Assembly (NCBI GenBank): GCA_946409545.1
Contig: CAMJWT010000007.1
Coordinates: 1-64,000, forward strand
Reading direction: 5' to 3'
From: RUG12783 sp946409545
GTDB taxonomy: Bacteria; Bacillota_I; Bacilli_A; RF39; UBA660
Length of the DNA stretch: 64,000 nt
The notes under the pieces are model-generated. The model made no database searches and was not told the DNA's origin. It saw only the letters and a program-made list of their open reading frames with translations. A program made the position numbers and the translations under genes. Positions 1 through 8,783 of this stretch are shown here, in pieces; positions within the stretch are counted from its first letter, which is position 1; each line of letters starts with the position of its first letter.

Positions 1-2
1 TA

Positions 3-118
3 TGGTATAATAAAATAAATAGTAGTGTTGAATAAAATAAAAGAAATATGTTCTTGTTTTAGATGGAAATGATACTGCTGTAGGTTAAATGTGAAAAGAA
101 TATGGAGGAATATGAGAG
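3..118 (+). promoter_or_regulatory. Extended -10 promoter and leader of purC
   Basis: TGGTATAAT at 3-11 is an extended -10 box of the kind used throughout the window. It leaves a leader of about 100 nt before purC. I see no purine riboswitch or other known motif in this leader. GGAGG at 104-108 is the ribosome binding site. An ATG at 112 is followed by a stop after four codons and lies too close to the binding site. Confidence 0.5.
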
Positions 119-856
119 ATGAATAAAGATGAAATTAAAAGAACAGAACTTTATCATACTGGGAAAGCAAATAATGTATATTTAACTAATAATCCAGAGT
201 ATATTGAATTAGAAGCTTCTGATCGAATATCTGCAGGAAATGGTGTAAAAAGAGATGTAATAAGTGGTAAAGGGATTGCAAACAATATTGTATCTACAGC
301 AATTTTTGAAATGCTCGAAAGACGTGGAATAAAAACTCATTATGTTGGTCCTGGTTCAAATGAATCATCTAAAATTGTAAAAAGAACTACGCCAATACTA
401 CTTGAAGTAATAGGAAGATTTAAAGCTGCTGGTAGTTATGTAAAAAGATATAATGTTCCAAATCTAATGCCATTTGATCCATTGTACATCGAATATACAT
501 ATAAATCCGATTCAGCTGGGGACCCCTTAATTGGAGCTGATGCTATAATTGCGAATGGAATATTGACACGTAGAGAATTAGGTTACGTCGAATATATAAC
601 TGAGCAAGTAGGGATTTTAATTAAAGAATTTTTTGATGAATGTAATGCTGATTTAATTGATTTTAAAATAGAATTTGGTAGACTTCCTGATAATCAAATA
701 ATTGTAATTGATGAGATTTCTATAGATACATGTAGAATTTTAGATAAGGAAACTGGTAGAAGTCTTGATAAAGATAGATTTCGTAATGATATGGGAGAAG
801 TTGCAGAAACATATCAAGAGGTAGCAGAAAAAGTATTAAAGAAAATAAAACGTTAG
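119..856 (+). CDS. purC: SAICAR synthetase (phosphoribosylaminoimidazole-succinocarboxamide synthase)
   Basis: Cytosolic enzyme of de novo purine synthesis. It joins aspartate to CAIR at the expense of ATP to give SAICAR. The 245 residues match the family length. Visible family motifs are GKAN near residue 16, the block DRISAGNGVKRDVISGKG (about 35-52) for ATP and substrate binding, and DEISIDTCR near 198-206, where most members have DEISPDSCR. The start is set by GGAGG ten bases upstream. purF and guaBA are elsewhere in the window, so the purine genes are dispersed and not in one pur operon. No terminator separates it from the next gene, so the two may be co-transcribed. Confidence 0.93.
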   Translation: MNKDEIKRTELYHTGKANNVYLTNNPEYIELEASDRISAGNGVKRDVISGKGIANNIVSTAIFEMLERRGIKTHYVGPGSNESSKIVKRTTPILLEVIGRFKAAGSYVKRYNVPNLMPFDPLYIEYTYKSDSAGDPLIGADAIIANGILTRRELGYVEYITEQVGILIKEFFDECNADLIDFKIEFGRLPDNQIIVIDEISIDTCRILDKETGRSLDKDRFRNDMGEVAETYQEVAEKVLKKIKR

Positions 857-900
857 TCAAAAAAATCTAATAAAATTTTTATAAGAAGAAGTGATATAAA

Positions 901-1467
901 TTGAAAAAAGTTTTAGAAAAAGCAAGAAATATTATGATTTACTTTATATGTTTTAGTTGTATTGGATGGATATATGAAGTGTCATTATTTATTATTAGAG
1001 ACCACATACTTGTTAATAGAGGGGTTTTATATGGACCATGGTTACCAGTTTATGGTTTTGGTGGATTTATCATTTTCAGTTTATTTAATAAACTAAAAGA
1101 CAAGCCTATAAAAATAAAAAAAGTTAATATACGACCATTATTAATATTTATATACATGACGGTAATAGCAACGATAATTGAACTTTCTACAACATATATA
1201 TGCGATTTAGTAAATTTTGATTGGACTAAATTATGGAACTATGGAAGTAAATTTTTGAATTTTCAGGGACGTGTTGCTCTTGTTCCAAGTACTATTTTTG
1301 GAATTATTGGCATAATAGCAATATATTTAGTTGTTCCTTTAATTGATAAAATTAAGAATAGTAATAATAAAACAACAAACATTCTTATTTATATAATAAT
1401 TGTATTATTCTTAATAGATGTTATTATTCATATATTTACTGGAAGTACATATACAGGTCCAGTATAA
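901..1467 (+). CDS. CmpB-type (DUF1113) multi-pass membrane protein
   Basis: Integral membrane protein of 188 residues with about five hydrophobic segments. It carries the pattern GWIYEV, then NRG-x-LYGPW-x-P-x-YGFG near the first loop, typical of the 'putative ABC-transporter type IV' family (PF06541, CmpB), whose biochemical role is unknown. The only fitting start is TTG at 901, preceded by an AGAAG-rich stretch. It follows purC by 45 bases without a clear terminator. The downstream GACTAGAGAAATCC...T7 sequence is a degenerate copy of the terminator used at other gene ends. Confidence 0.75.
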   Translation: MKKVLEKARNIMIYFICFSCIGWIYEVSLFIIRDHILVNRGVLYGPWLPVYGFGGFIIFSLFNKLKDKPIKIKKVNIRPLLIFIYMTVIATIIELSTTYICDLVNFDWTKLWNYGSKFLNFQGRVALVPSTIFGIIGIIAIYLVVPLIDKIKNSNNKTTNILIYIIIVLFLIDVIIHIFTGSTYTGPV

Positions 1468-1502
1468 AATTAAGAATAAAGACTAGAGAAATCCAATTTT
1501 TT

Positions 1503-1511
1503 TGATATAAT
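1503..1511 (+). promoter_or_regulatory. Extended -10 promoter
   Basis: TGATATAAT lies directly after a T-run and a decayed terminator-like sequence (1481-1502), 17 bases before the start codon at 1529. Confidence 0.6.
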
Positions 1512-1528
1512 ATACTTGAGGTGACTAG

Positions 1529-2770
1529 ATGAAAAATAGATTAAAAAAATTATGCTTATTTTTATTTACTTTAATGTTAATAACAACTAATGTATTTGCC
1601 AATTTTGCGATTATAGAAACTAAGAAGGTTGAAGTAACAATAAAAGGTATAAATGAAGAAATTGAAAAGATAGAATTATATACATATGGTAGAAAAGTAT
1701 CATTCGAAGAAGTTTTTGGTGGTACATTTGATATGTCAATTGTGGATGATACTTATTTAAATTCAGCATATATAAGAGATGAAGTATCTCCTTTTACAAA
1801 GGAAGATTTTGTTGAAAATAAAAACTATGATGACAATAAGTATATGGTAAATATATCTTATTCATATGATTATCGATTTACAAGTAAAACAGAAGACTCT
1901 TATATCGAATATGGTTTTGATCAAAAATTTAATAATATGAATGAATTAAAAAATGGTGTAAAAAATCATAATCGTGGCTCATCTGGATCATATAATACAA
2001 ACTTAAATCTTGAAAATTATGATGATGAATTAGAAAAATACATTGATAATGCTAAATTATCTTGTGAAAGAACAATTTCTTACTCTATAAATAAATATGA
2101 ATTTTATAAAGAATTATCAACAAGTTTAATAAAAGATAAAACAATGAAATTTGATCTTGATGACTTTAAATCAAGGGAAGAATTAATAACAAAAGATGGA
2201 ACTGAAAGTGAAATATTTATGATTAGATTCTATCCTAAAAATAATAATAAAAAAGATTATATTATTGGTGATAATATAATAAGGCAAGATTCTCATATTA
2301 AAGAGAGACCAAGTATTAAATCTGTTAATATTGAATATAACAATCAAGGTGGGGAAGAACCAGTTCCTCCAACTGAAGAGCCACCAACTGAAGAGCCACC
2401 AACTGAAGTTGAAAGAACATTTATGAGTGTATTAAAAGATAATGTATCAAATATAATAATTGCCTTAGTTGTAACTTTAGTAATTGAATTAATTGTTGCA
2501 TTTATTATGAAATTAAAGTCATATGGAGTAATTACTATTACCAATATAATTACCCAAATAATATTACATATTGCAACGATTATTATGATAGTTAATTATG
2601 AAACTGTTCCAATGTATTTCTATTATATAGCGGAAATATTGATTGTAATAATTGAATTTGTAGTATATGCATTATTTATTAAAGATATTTCTAAAAGTAA
2701 ACTTGGATTATATTCATTATCAGCTAATGTTTGTAGTTTTGGTATATCTTTGTTAATACATTATTTATAG
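1529..2770 (+). CDS. Secreted-domain membrane protein with Pro/Glu linker, unknown function
   Basis: Not recognised. The 413 residues start with a signal peptide (basic KNRLKK, hydrophobic core, VFANF). A mostly beta-looking extracellular region of about 250 residues follows, then a linker with three P-T-E-E/V-P repeats (about 275-290), then about 115 residues holding four hydrophobic helices at the C-terminus. The extracellular domain is therefore displayed on a helical membrane module, not a single anchor. The ribosome binding site GAGGTG precedes the ATG. It forms a single-gene unit with its own promoter upstream and a terminator/promoter module downstream. Confidence 0.6.
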   Translation: MKNRLKKLCLFLFTLMLITTNVFANFAIIETKKVEVTIKGINEEIEKIELYTYGRKVSFEEVFGGTFDMSIVDDTYLNSAYIRDEVSPFTKEDFVENKNYDDNKYMVNISYSYDYRFTSKTEDSYIEYGFDQKFNNMNELKNGVKNHNRGSSGSYNTNLNLENYDDELEKYIDNAKLSCERTISYSINKYEFYKELSTSLIKDKTMKFDLDDFKSREELITKDGTESEIFMIRFYPKNNNKKDYIIGDNIIRQDSHIKERPSIKSVNIEYNNQGGEEPVPPTEEPPTEEPPTEVERTFMSVLKDNVSNIIIALVVTLVIELIVAFIMKLKSYGVITITNIITQIILHIATIIMIVNYETVPMYFYYIAEILIVIIEFVVYALFIKDISKSKLGLYSLSANVCSFGISLLIHYL

Positions 2771-2831
2771 TTAATTATAGTTGATAATATATTTGTTTTT
2801 CATTCATATGCTGTAATTAAAAAAAAATTAT

Positions 2832-2866
2832 GACTAGAGAAATCTAGTCTTTTTTTATGTTATAAT
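2832..2866 (+). terminator. Terminator plus extended -10 module
   Basis: GACTAGA-GAAA-TCTAGTC hairpin (2832-2849) followed by seven T (2850-2856), then TGTTATAAT at 2858-2866. This is the cleanest copy of the repeated intergenic module. Confidence 0.85.
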
Positions 2867-2883
2867 ACTGATAGGTGGTTTAT

Positions 2884-3303
2884 ATGTTAATTAATAGAAG
2901 AATTAAACTAGGTGATAGAAATTTTTATATTAATTGTGAATGTGAATATAATAAAAAAGATGGATATATTGCTTTAGAATTAAAAAATTATAAAGATAAG
3001 TATTATGATGATGGAGACTTGTCAATATTAATAGAAAAAATAGAGAATAATTATGATGATTCTACTTATAAAAAATATGATACTGAAAAATGGCTAGTAT
3101 CTGATTGTTTATATATATATGATAATATCCCATTTATATCAGGTGTAGGTGATTATAAAGTATCACCTGTCGATGGAAATATTGTTTCAACAACGTATAT
3201 TTCAAAAGAAGAATTAGATGAATTTATAAAAAATAATAATATTGAGATGAATGATAAAAATAAATTTAAATTAGTGGATGAAAGAACGTGGTTTTTAAAA
3301 TAA
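2884..3303 (+). CDS. Hypothetical protein, 139 residues
   Basis: Not recognised. Soluble, acidic and Tyr/Asn/Lys-rich with no signal peptide or membrane segment. A GTG at 2875 is in frame, but it overlaps the AGGTGG ribosome binding site, so ATG 2884 is chosen. Its own extended -10 promoter and terminator make it a single-gene unit. Flanking modules and good translation signals argue that it is a real gene. Confidence 0.55.
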   Translation: MLINRRIKLGDRNFYINCECEYNKKDGYIALELKNYKDKYYDDGDLSILIEKIENNYDDSTYKKYDTEKWLVSDCLYIYDNIPFISGVGDYKVSPVDGNIVSTTYISKEELDEFIKNNNIEMNDKNKFKLVDERTWFLK

Positions 3304-3306
3304 AAA

Positions 3307-3338
3307 GGCTAGAGATATCTAGTCTTTTTTGATATAAT
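3307..3338 (+). terminator. Terminator plus extended -10 module
   Basis: GGCTAGA-GATA-TCTAGTC hairpin with a T-run to 3330, and TGATATAAT at 3330-3338 that begins in the last T of the run. Terminator and promoter share a base here. Confidence 0.8.
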
Positions 3339-3362
3339 AATTGGCATCTATGGGGGAATAAT

Positions 3363-4019
3363 ATGGAAAAAGAAATAATAAAAGTTAATCCCATTATAAT
3401 ATATCCAGAATGTATAATAAAAAATGGTTACCAAGATAATTGTTTTGAATGTGATAAGAAAAATGAGTGCTTATCTCCAAGAAGTATGTGTATAAAACCA
3501 TATAAGAATCATAAAGATGGTTGTCCTAACTTTGGAAAGTTACCAACATGTCCTCCAAATATTCCTTGTATGTATGATCAAGTGTTTGATACAAGTGATG
3601 TATATGCCGTAGTTACAAAATTTAATTTAGATGAATATTTTGCTAAAAGAAGAAAAAATAGACCTGATTTAGCTGAAGGCCAAATTAGAAATATTAGAGT
3701 TTGGCAACCAATTGCTTTAAAAGAAAATGATTATGCGATTAGTGAATTTTACAAAGAAAATCCTGATAAAAAAGAATATGTAGCTACAAGGTTATTAGAA
3801 TGTATGGGAGTAGATGTTATTAACACTATGAAAGAAGTGGGGATAGATATTAAATTCCCAGTAGAAGATTATGCGTATAGAGTTTCTTTTCTTGCTAAAA
3901 TATATGATGATGCCTTAGAAAAATATGGCTTTGAGATACATGAAGAAAACAATGGAATGAAGAAAGGAATAAAATCTTTAGTTAAAACAAGGAATAATTA
4001 TGGAAAGAAAACTATATAG
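3363..4019 (+). CDS. DUF2284-like Cys-rich metal-binding protein
   Basis: Predicted cytosolic metal- or Fe-S-binding protein of 218 residues. The N-terminal half is rich in cysteine: single Cys near 16, C-x2-C, NEC, SMC, then GCPNFGKLPTCPPNIPC. The C-P-x-F-x5-T-C-P-P pattern is the signature of the DUF2284 group. The biochemical function of that group is unknown. The last 20 bases overlap the next gene, which also encodes a Cys-based metal-binding domain, so the two are probably co-translated. Confidence 0.65.
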   Translation: MEKEIIKVNPIIIYPECIIKNGYQDNCFECDKKNECLSPRSMCIKPYKNHKDGCPNFGKLPTCPPNIPCMYDQVFDTSDVYAVVTKFNLDEYFAKRRKNRPDLAEGQIRNIRVWQPIALKENDYAISEFYKENPDKKEYVATRLLECMGVDVINTMKEVGIDIKFPVEDYAYRVSFLAKIYDDALEKYGFEIHEENNGMKKGIKSLVKTRNNYGKKTI

Positions 4020-4290
4020 ATTAATTAATGAAAATGGTGAAGAATATTTAAGTAGTATCCCTGGTTCTTTTGGGGGTAATAAAAGATTAAAAATATATGG
4101 TAGACTTGATTGTCCTTCTGCTAATAGATGGATAAAAAAGGGGTATTATGTTAATGATAGAGTCTTTTTTATTGATGAAGAAACCGCAATAAAAGCCGGA
4201 TATAGACCTTGTGCTGTTTGTATGAGAAGAGAATACGAAGAATGGAAACAAGGGCAAAAGAGCTTAATATACATGTTAAAAAAGAAATAG
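4000..4290 (+). CDS. Stand-alone Ada-type zinc-binding domain protein
   Basis: The 96 residues resemble the metal-binding (methylphosphotriester) domain of Ada: Y-G-RLDCPSA...F-F-x-DE-x-AI-x-AGYRPCAVCM. Three cysteines are visible (one in DCPSA, two in RPCAVC). Ada itself uses four, so the fourth ligand must be another residue or the site is changed. There is no AraC or methyltransferase domain, so this is not a complete Ada protein. Such short versions are common in gut Firmicutes and are of unknown role. It overlaps the upstream DUF2284-like gene by 20 bases. Confidence 0.65.
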   Translation: MERKLYRLINENGEEYLSSIPGSFGGNKRLKIYGRLDCPSANRWIKKGYYVNDRVFFIDEETAIKAGYRPCAVCMRREYEEWKQGQKSLIYMLKKK

Positions 4291-4335
4291 ATAAGATTAG
4301 TTAATCTTGTCTTTTTTTATGTTTTATGGTATAAT
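4290..4335 (+). terminator. Terminator and extended -10 promoter
   Basis: AAGATTA-gt-TAATCTT stem followed by seven T (to about 4318), then TGGTATAAT at 4327-4335 serving the lipoprotein gene. Confidence 0.75.
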
Positions 4336-4358
4336 ATTGCGAGTTAATGTGGGGGATT

Positions 4359-6263
4359 ATGAAAATAAAAAATATAAGAGTAAATGATGTTTTAATACAA
4401 GATGCTAAAAAGTATTCTCTTACGAGAAATTTAGGTAGCAAATTAAAAAGAGCTGGAGCTATTGTGTTAACAATGGTTTCAATTCCTTTATTATCTGGTT
4501 GTAATAGAGCTATTATCGATACCAAATATGGTCAAAATGCTGCTTTAATATCTGGTGATGATTCAGCAATTATTATGGATATTAAAGATTGGAAAGACTA
4601 TGAAGGTGAACAATATCAACTTAATTTTACGAATGGATTAGTTGTGTTAAGTTCATCATTTGATACAGATTTATACTTTGGTAAAAGTGATACTTATGCA
4701 GTAAGTAAATTAGCTGAAAATCAATTATCACCTAATGGCGAACTATATAATTATTATCGTGATAGTAATAATCTATTTAATTATGAATTATTAGATTTCC
4801 ATTGGAATTTTAATAAAGCTGGTTTATATAATGGAAATAAAGCTTTAATATTGAATGCTAAAAACTGGAGAGATTACGAGGGTGAACAATTACAAATCGT
4901 AACGGAAGAAGATGTTGCCGTACTATTATCAAGTTATAATAGTAAATTATTCTATGATAGACAATCTAATATGACTGCTGAAGAGTTTTCTAAAATGTAT
5001 GTAGGTAGTGATGGTACAGTTACTACTCTTGGTAAACCAGCTAGAAATAATTCAATTACTAACTATAATTTAATAGATTTAAATTATGTATATAATAAAG
5101 CTATTGTTATGAAGGATAATACGGCTGTTATTCTTCCTATTGCTCAATGGAAAGATTATGAAGGAGAACAATACCAACTTAAGATATTAGATGGTCCAAC
5201 TATTCTTACAGCTTCTTATGATACTATTTTAGTTAGAGATTCTAAATTATCAGTAGATGATCGAGATAAATATGGTGCACTTGCTATTGCTAATGCAATT
5301 GCTGATAACGTTATTGATTTAACGAAAGGTAAACCCCTTGCAGAAGGATTCTTTAATAAACAAATTATTGATCTTGATTATGGTTTTAAACATGGTGTTA
5401 TATCTAATGATAATAGTGCAGCTACATTTAATATCGGTAATTGGAAAGATTACGAAGGTGAACAATTACAAATAGTATTCCCTGATGGTGATACAATGCT
5501 TACTTCATCTGTTTTCTTAGATATGATAAATGGTGGAAAAGAAAATCTTAATGTTAATACCTTAGCTAGTTATTATGGAGAAAAAACAAATTTAAATGCA
5601 ACTAATTTAACAGATAGTGCTGGCTTTAATAAGAAAATAATTGATTTAGAATATGGATTTAATTATGCCTTACATGTTGAAAATGGTAATGTAACAATTC
5701 TTCCATTATCTAGATGGAAAGATTATTATAATCATAATGGTCATAAGAGTACTCATTATCAAGAAAATCCTGATGGTACAAGACATAAAGTAGTTACAAC
5801 TGATGAAGAAGATTCACCAAATTGTGAGCAATTACAATTAGAATTACCTGAAGGAAGTTGTATATTAACATCTGCATATGATACTATTTTATTAAAAACA
5901 AAAAATCCTGAAAAATATGCTGAATGGTTTAGAGGAAAAGATGGTGTTATTACTGACTTAACACCAACATTTGGAAATCCTCCTACAGGATGGAACTTTA
6001 AATTATTTGATACGAGATGGAACTTTAACTATGCTATTTATAACAGTGGAGTTAATAGTCAAATATTTAAAATATCTAAATGGATGGACTTTGCTGATGG
6101 AGAGCAAGTTCAAATTTATTTCCCTGATAATTCAGGTATGGTAAGTTCATATGTGAATACATCTCTTGTATACTCTAAAGATGAAAAGAAGGTAGAAGCA
6201 ATTGCTGATGCTTTCGCCGGAGTATATGATGAGAAAGGAAAAACATATAAATATGGTAAATAA
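4359..6263 (+). CDS. Lipoprotein built from six W-x-D-Y-E-G-E-Q repeats
   Basis: Not recognised as a known family. There is an unusually long (about 35 residue) basic N-terminal stretch, a hydrophobic segment and lipobox L-L-S-G-C, so it is probably exported and lipid-anchored. The rest is six tandem units of about 95 residues. Each contains W-K/R-D-Y-E-G-E-Q-Y/L-Q followed by a hydrophobic strand and L-S/T-S-x-Y/F-D. The fifth copy has an insert of about 30 residues after WKDY, and the sixth reads WMDFADGEQ. ATG 4359 is used because GGGGG at 4351-4355 is its binding site; the in-frame ATG at 4347 overlaps that site. Single-gene unit. Confidence 0.6.
   Translation: MKIKNIRVNDVLIQDAKKYSLTRNLGSKLKRAGAIVLTMVSIPLLSGCNRAIIDTKYGQNAALISGDDSAIIMDIKDWKDYEGEQYQLNFTNGLVVLSSSFDTDLYFGKSDTYAVSKLAENQLSPNGELYNYYRDSNNLFNYELLDFHWNFNKAGLYNGNKALILNAKNWRDYEGEQLQIVTEEDVAVLLSSYNSKLFYDRQSNMTAEEFSKMYVGSDGTVTTLGKPARNNSITNYNLIDLNYVYNKAIVMKDNTAVILPIAQWKDYEGEQYQLKILDGPTILTASYDTILVRDSKLSVDDRDKYGALAIANAIADNVIDLTKGKPLAEGFFNKQIIDLDYGFKHGVISNDNSAATFNIGNWKDYEGEQLQIVFPDGDTMLTSSVFLDMINGGKENLNVNTLASYYGEKTNLNATNLTDSAGFNKKIIDLEYGFNYALHVENGNVTILPLSRWKDYYNHNGHKSTHYQENPDGTRHKVVTTDEEDSPNCEQLQLELPEGSCILTSAYDTILLKTKNPEKYAEWFRGKDGVITDLTPTFGNPPTGWNFKLFDTRWNFNYAIYNSGVNSQIFKISKWMDFADGEQVQIYFPDNSGMVSSYVNTSLVYSKDEKKVEAIADAFAGVYDEKGKTYKYGK
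4590..6110 (+). repeat. Six in-gene tandem repeats (about 95 codons)
   Basis: The conserved Trp codon of each unit falls at 4590, 4866, 5148, 5442, 5715 and 6081. Spacing is 273-294 bases except for the last gap of 366, which reflects the insert in unit five. DNA identity between units is modest, so the duplication is old. Confidence 0.75.
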
Positions 6264-6298
6264 GATGGGAAACCATCTTATTTTTTTTATGATATAAT
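6261..6298 (+). terminator. Terminator plus extended -10 module
   Basis: TAAGATGG-GAAA-CCATCTTA with eight T. The stop codon TAA of the lipoprotein gene forms the first three bases of the stem. TGATATAAT follows at 6290-6298. Confidence 0.85.
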
Positions 6299-6313
6299 TT
6301 ATATGGTGATAAA

Positions 6314-6964
6314 ATGAAACTTGAAAAAGACAATTCATTGTTATATTGGGATAATTTCTATAAAAATTATAATCCTGATAATATAAAAACAGATAATTGG
6401 TTAGATGATTTTTCTAATGTTATAAATAATTGTTCTACACCAATATTAGATTTAGGATGTGGAAGTGGAAATGATACTTTATATTTAATAGATAAAGGGA
6501 AAAAAGTTATATCATGTGATTATTCTATTAATGCTATAAATAATATTAAAAAGAATTTTAAAGAAGTATATGATACCAAATGTTTTAATATGTTAGATGG
6601 ACTTCCTTTTGACGATAATTCTTTTGATATTGTTATTGCAGATCTTTCTCTACATTATTTTAGGGAAGAAGATACTTTTAAAATAATAAATGAAATCAAA
6701 AGAGTATTGACTGATAAAGGCTCTTTAATATTTAGAGTTAATTCGATAAATGATGTTAATCATGGAGCAGGGGAAGGCATAGAAATAGAACATCATTTAT
6801 ATGAAACATCTGATAAAAGATTAAAAAGATTTTTTGATGAAAAAGATATTAAATACTTTTTTAAAGACTTTGATATTGAATTTTTAAATGAAGAAATAAT
6901 GACTCGATATGAACTAGAAAAAAGACTGTATAGATGTCTTGCTAAAAAATCTTTTAATGACTAG
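6314..6964 (+). CDS. Class I SAM-dependent methyltransferase
   Basis: Cytosolic protein of 216 residues with the class I fold: motif I ILDLGCGSGNDT (about 48-59) binds S-adenosylmethionine, the acidic end of beta-2 is CDYS, and the post-motif region reads DNSFDIVIADLSLHYF. The substrate cannot be read from the sequence; the small TehB/UbiE-like architecture is shared by many thiol, metalloid and small-molecule methylases. GGTGAT precedes the ATG. The last codons (Asp-stop) are part of the downstream terminator stem. Confidence 0.8.
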   Translation: MKLEKDNSLLYWDNFYKNYNPDNIKTDNWLDDFSNVINNCSTPILDLGCGSGNDTLYLIDKGKKVISCDYSINAINNIKKNFKEVYDTKCFNMLDGLPFDDNSFDIVIADLSLHYFREEDTFKIINEIKRVLTDKGSLIFRVNSINDVNHGAGEGIEIEHHLYETSDKRLKRFFDEKDIKYFFKDFDIEFLNEEIMTRYELEKRLYRCLAKKSFND

Positions 6965-6982
6965 AGAAATCTAGTTTTTTTT
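6959..6982 (+). terminator. Terminator embedding the stop codon
   Basis: GACTAGA-GAAA-TCTAGTT followed by T-run. The TAG of GACTAG is the stop codon of the methyltransferase gene. Confidence 0.85.
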
Positions 6983-7093
6983 ATTTTTTAATAGAAATTG
7001 CTTATATGGTTTTTGTTGCTAAAATAACAGTTTTATGGTATAATAACTGCTGTTTTTTAAGGGGAACGCATAGATATTAAAGAGGTGAATTTT

Positions 7094-7915
7094 ATGAATA
7101 AAGATTTATTTCCAGGACCAATTAATTATGTTGAAAAAGATTATAAAAAATTTATTAAGGAAATATGTGAAGATAAACCATTAACTAAACATAAAGGACT
7201 AGAACGATATCGTGAAGATATAAAATTGTTATTTCAAAAATATGATATAGAATATTTAGTTGAACTAGATGAATATAATACGGTTTATTCTTGGATGCAT
7301 GCTGTTGATGACGCTGTTTTTATTGCAACTCATTTAAAAGGACGTAAATTAAGTGAAAAAACAATAGATGATATATTAGATAGATATGATCCAACATCTT
7401 TTCAATTAACAAGATTGTTATCGGTTATTTATTGTCCAGAAGAAATGATTAAAAGTTTTTCAGAGTATATTTGGTATGCTGCTGATATTTTCTTTTGTGG
7501 AACCTTCTCATTATATGAAGATGACAAAATAGAAACAATCGATGTAGATAATCAATTTTTGAATGAATTATATAATTACGAATATCAGTTATACTTAAAT
7601 AATGAAGAAAAAGAACGTAAGTTGTTAGAACATGAAAGATTTATTGCTTTAGTAATAGCGTATTTATATTTAAATAATAAATTTTCTATTGAATGGTTTG
7701 ATAACTTTATTGATAATCTTGATGAATATTTTAATCAACTAGTTCCACAAACTGATAAAAAGATTGAACTTGATGATATTGAACATATTTGGGGAGGAGG
7801 ATATGATCTTCCAACAGAACACCCAATATATAGAGAAATATTTAATAATTTAGATAATTTAACTATAAAGCGTAATAAGGTAATTAGTAAAAACTTAAAG
7901 ACTAGAAATAACTAG
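7094..7915 (+). CDS. Hypothetical protein, 273 residues
   Basis: Not recognised. Soluble, acidic and helix-rich, with many Tyr and Asp/Glu residues and no signal peptide. A TGGTATAAT promoter lies near 7036. AGAGGTG at 7081-7087 is the binding site for ATG 7094; the GTG inside that site (7085) is rejected as start. The gene ends in a TAG that belongs to the terminator hairpin 7897-7923. Single-gene unit. Confidence 0.5.
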   Translation: MNKDLFPGPINYVEKDYKKFIKEICEDKPLTKHKGLERYREDIKLLFQKYDIEYLVELDEYNTVYSWMHAVDDAVFIATHLKGRKLSEKTIDDILDRYDPTSFQLTRLLSVIYCPEEMIKSFSEYIWYAADIFFCGTFSLYEDDKIETIDVDNQFLNELYNYEYQLYLNNEEKERKLLEHERFIALVIAYLYLNNKFSIEWFDNFIDNLDEYFNQLVPQTDKKIELDDIEHIWGGGYDLPTEHPIYREIFNNLDNLTIKRNKVISKNLKTRNN

Positions 7916-7923
7916 TCTTTTTT
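7897..7923 (+). terminator. Intrinsic terminator
   Basis: AAAGACTAG-aaataa-CTAGTCTTT and T-run. It overlaps the end of the coding sequence, including the stop codon. Confidence 0.8.
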
Positions 7924-8043
7924 CTTTGTAATAATTAATCTGTGGATTATTTGTGTAATATCAATTTTTTGTGTGGTTGAATGCTAGTAGTATATTTTTA
8001 TTATATCTATATAATTGTAATAGGAAAAAAGGAGTGATTCTCT

Positions 8044-8778
8044 ATGGAAATAGTAGTTCAAAAATTTGGTGGAAGTTCTGTAGCAGATAATAATAGATTA
8101 AAAAAAGTATGTAAAAGAATTTTAGAAGAATATAATAATGGTAAATCAGTAGTAGTTGTGGTATCTGCTCAAGGCAAAACAACTGATGATTTAATAGAAC
8201 AAGAAAAGACAATTACTAAAAATGCCAGTAGAAGAGAGCATGATATGTTAGTTACTGTAGGTGAGCAAATAACGATTGCTAAACTTTCTATGATGTTACA
8301 AAAGAAAGGTTATCAAGCTAAATCTTTTTTAGGATGGCAAGTCCCTATAATAACTAATTCTAACTTTAGTGATGCTGATATAGAAGAAGTAAAAACTGAT
8401 AAAATAATTAGTGAACTAAAAAAAGGAACAATTGTCATTGTAGCAGGCTTTCAAGGAGTAGATCGAAATAGTGAAATAACAACCATTGGTAGAGGTGGAT
8501 CTGATACGACAGCGATTGCCCTTTCTATTGCTTTAAAGGCCGAAAAATGTGAATTATTTAAAGATGTTGATGGTATTTATTCAGGAGATCCTCATAAAGA
8601 TAGTAAAGTAATTAAATATGATAAAATTACATATGATGAAATGCTAGAACTATCTCATAATGGGGCCAAAGTGTTACATGATAAATGTATTGAAATGGCT
8701 AAAGAGAATTTATTACAAATAATCGTTAAATCAACTTTTAAAGATAATTGTCCAGGTACAATATTAGCTGAAAATTAA
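8044..8778 (+). CDS. Aspartate kinase, catalytic domain only
   Basis: Phosphorylates aspartate to start lysine/threonine/methionine/diaminopimelate synthesis. The N-terminus V-Q-K-FGGSSVAD and the block GRGGSDTTAIALS, then KDVDGIYSGDP, are the nucleotide- and substrate-binding motifs of the amino-acid kinase fold. The protein ends at residue 244 just after the segment that normally joins the kinase to two ACT domains (about 400 residues in usual enzymes). The frame ends in a clean stop and terminator, so it looks naturally short, not broken. Without ACT domains, classical lysine/threonine feedback is not expected. AAAAGGAGTG precedes the ATG. No lysine riboswitch was seen upstream. Confidence 0.85.
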   Translation: MEIVVQKFGGSSVADNNRLKKVCKRILEEYNNGKSVVVVVSAQGKTTDDLIEQEKTITKNASRREHDMLVTVGEQITIAKLSMMLQKKGYQAKSFLGWQVPIITNSNFSDADIEEVKTDKIISELKKGTIVIVAGFQGVDRNSEITTIGRGGSDTTAIALSIALKAEKCELFKDVDGIYSGDPHKDSKVIKYDKITYDEMLELSHNGAKVLHDKCIEMAKENLLQIIVKSTFKDNCPGTILAEN

Positions 8779-8783
8779 AATAA

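Noticed and set aside
2875..2883. Upstream GTG start for the 139-residue protein; similar upstream starts at 4347, 7085, 10793, 18957, 23527, 27105, 33681, 46178 and 51103
   Set aside because: Each overlaps the ribosome binding site or the promoter of its gene; the start a few codons downstream has proper spacing.
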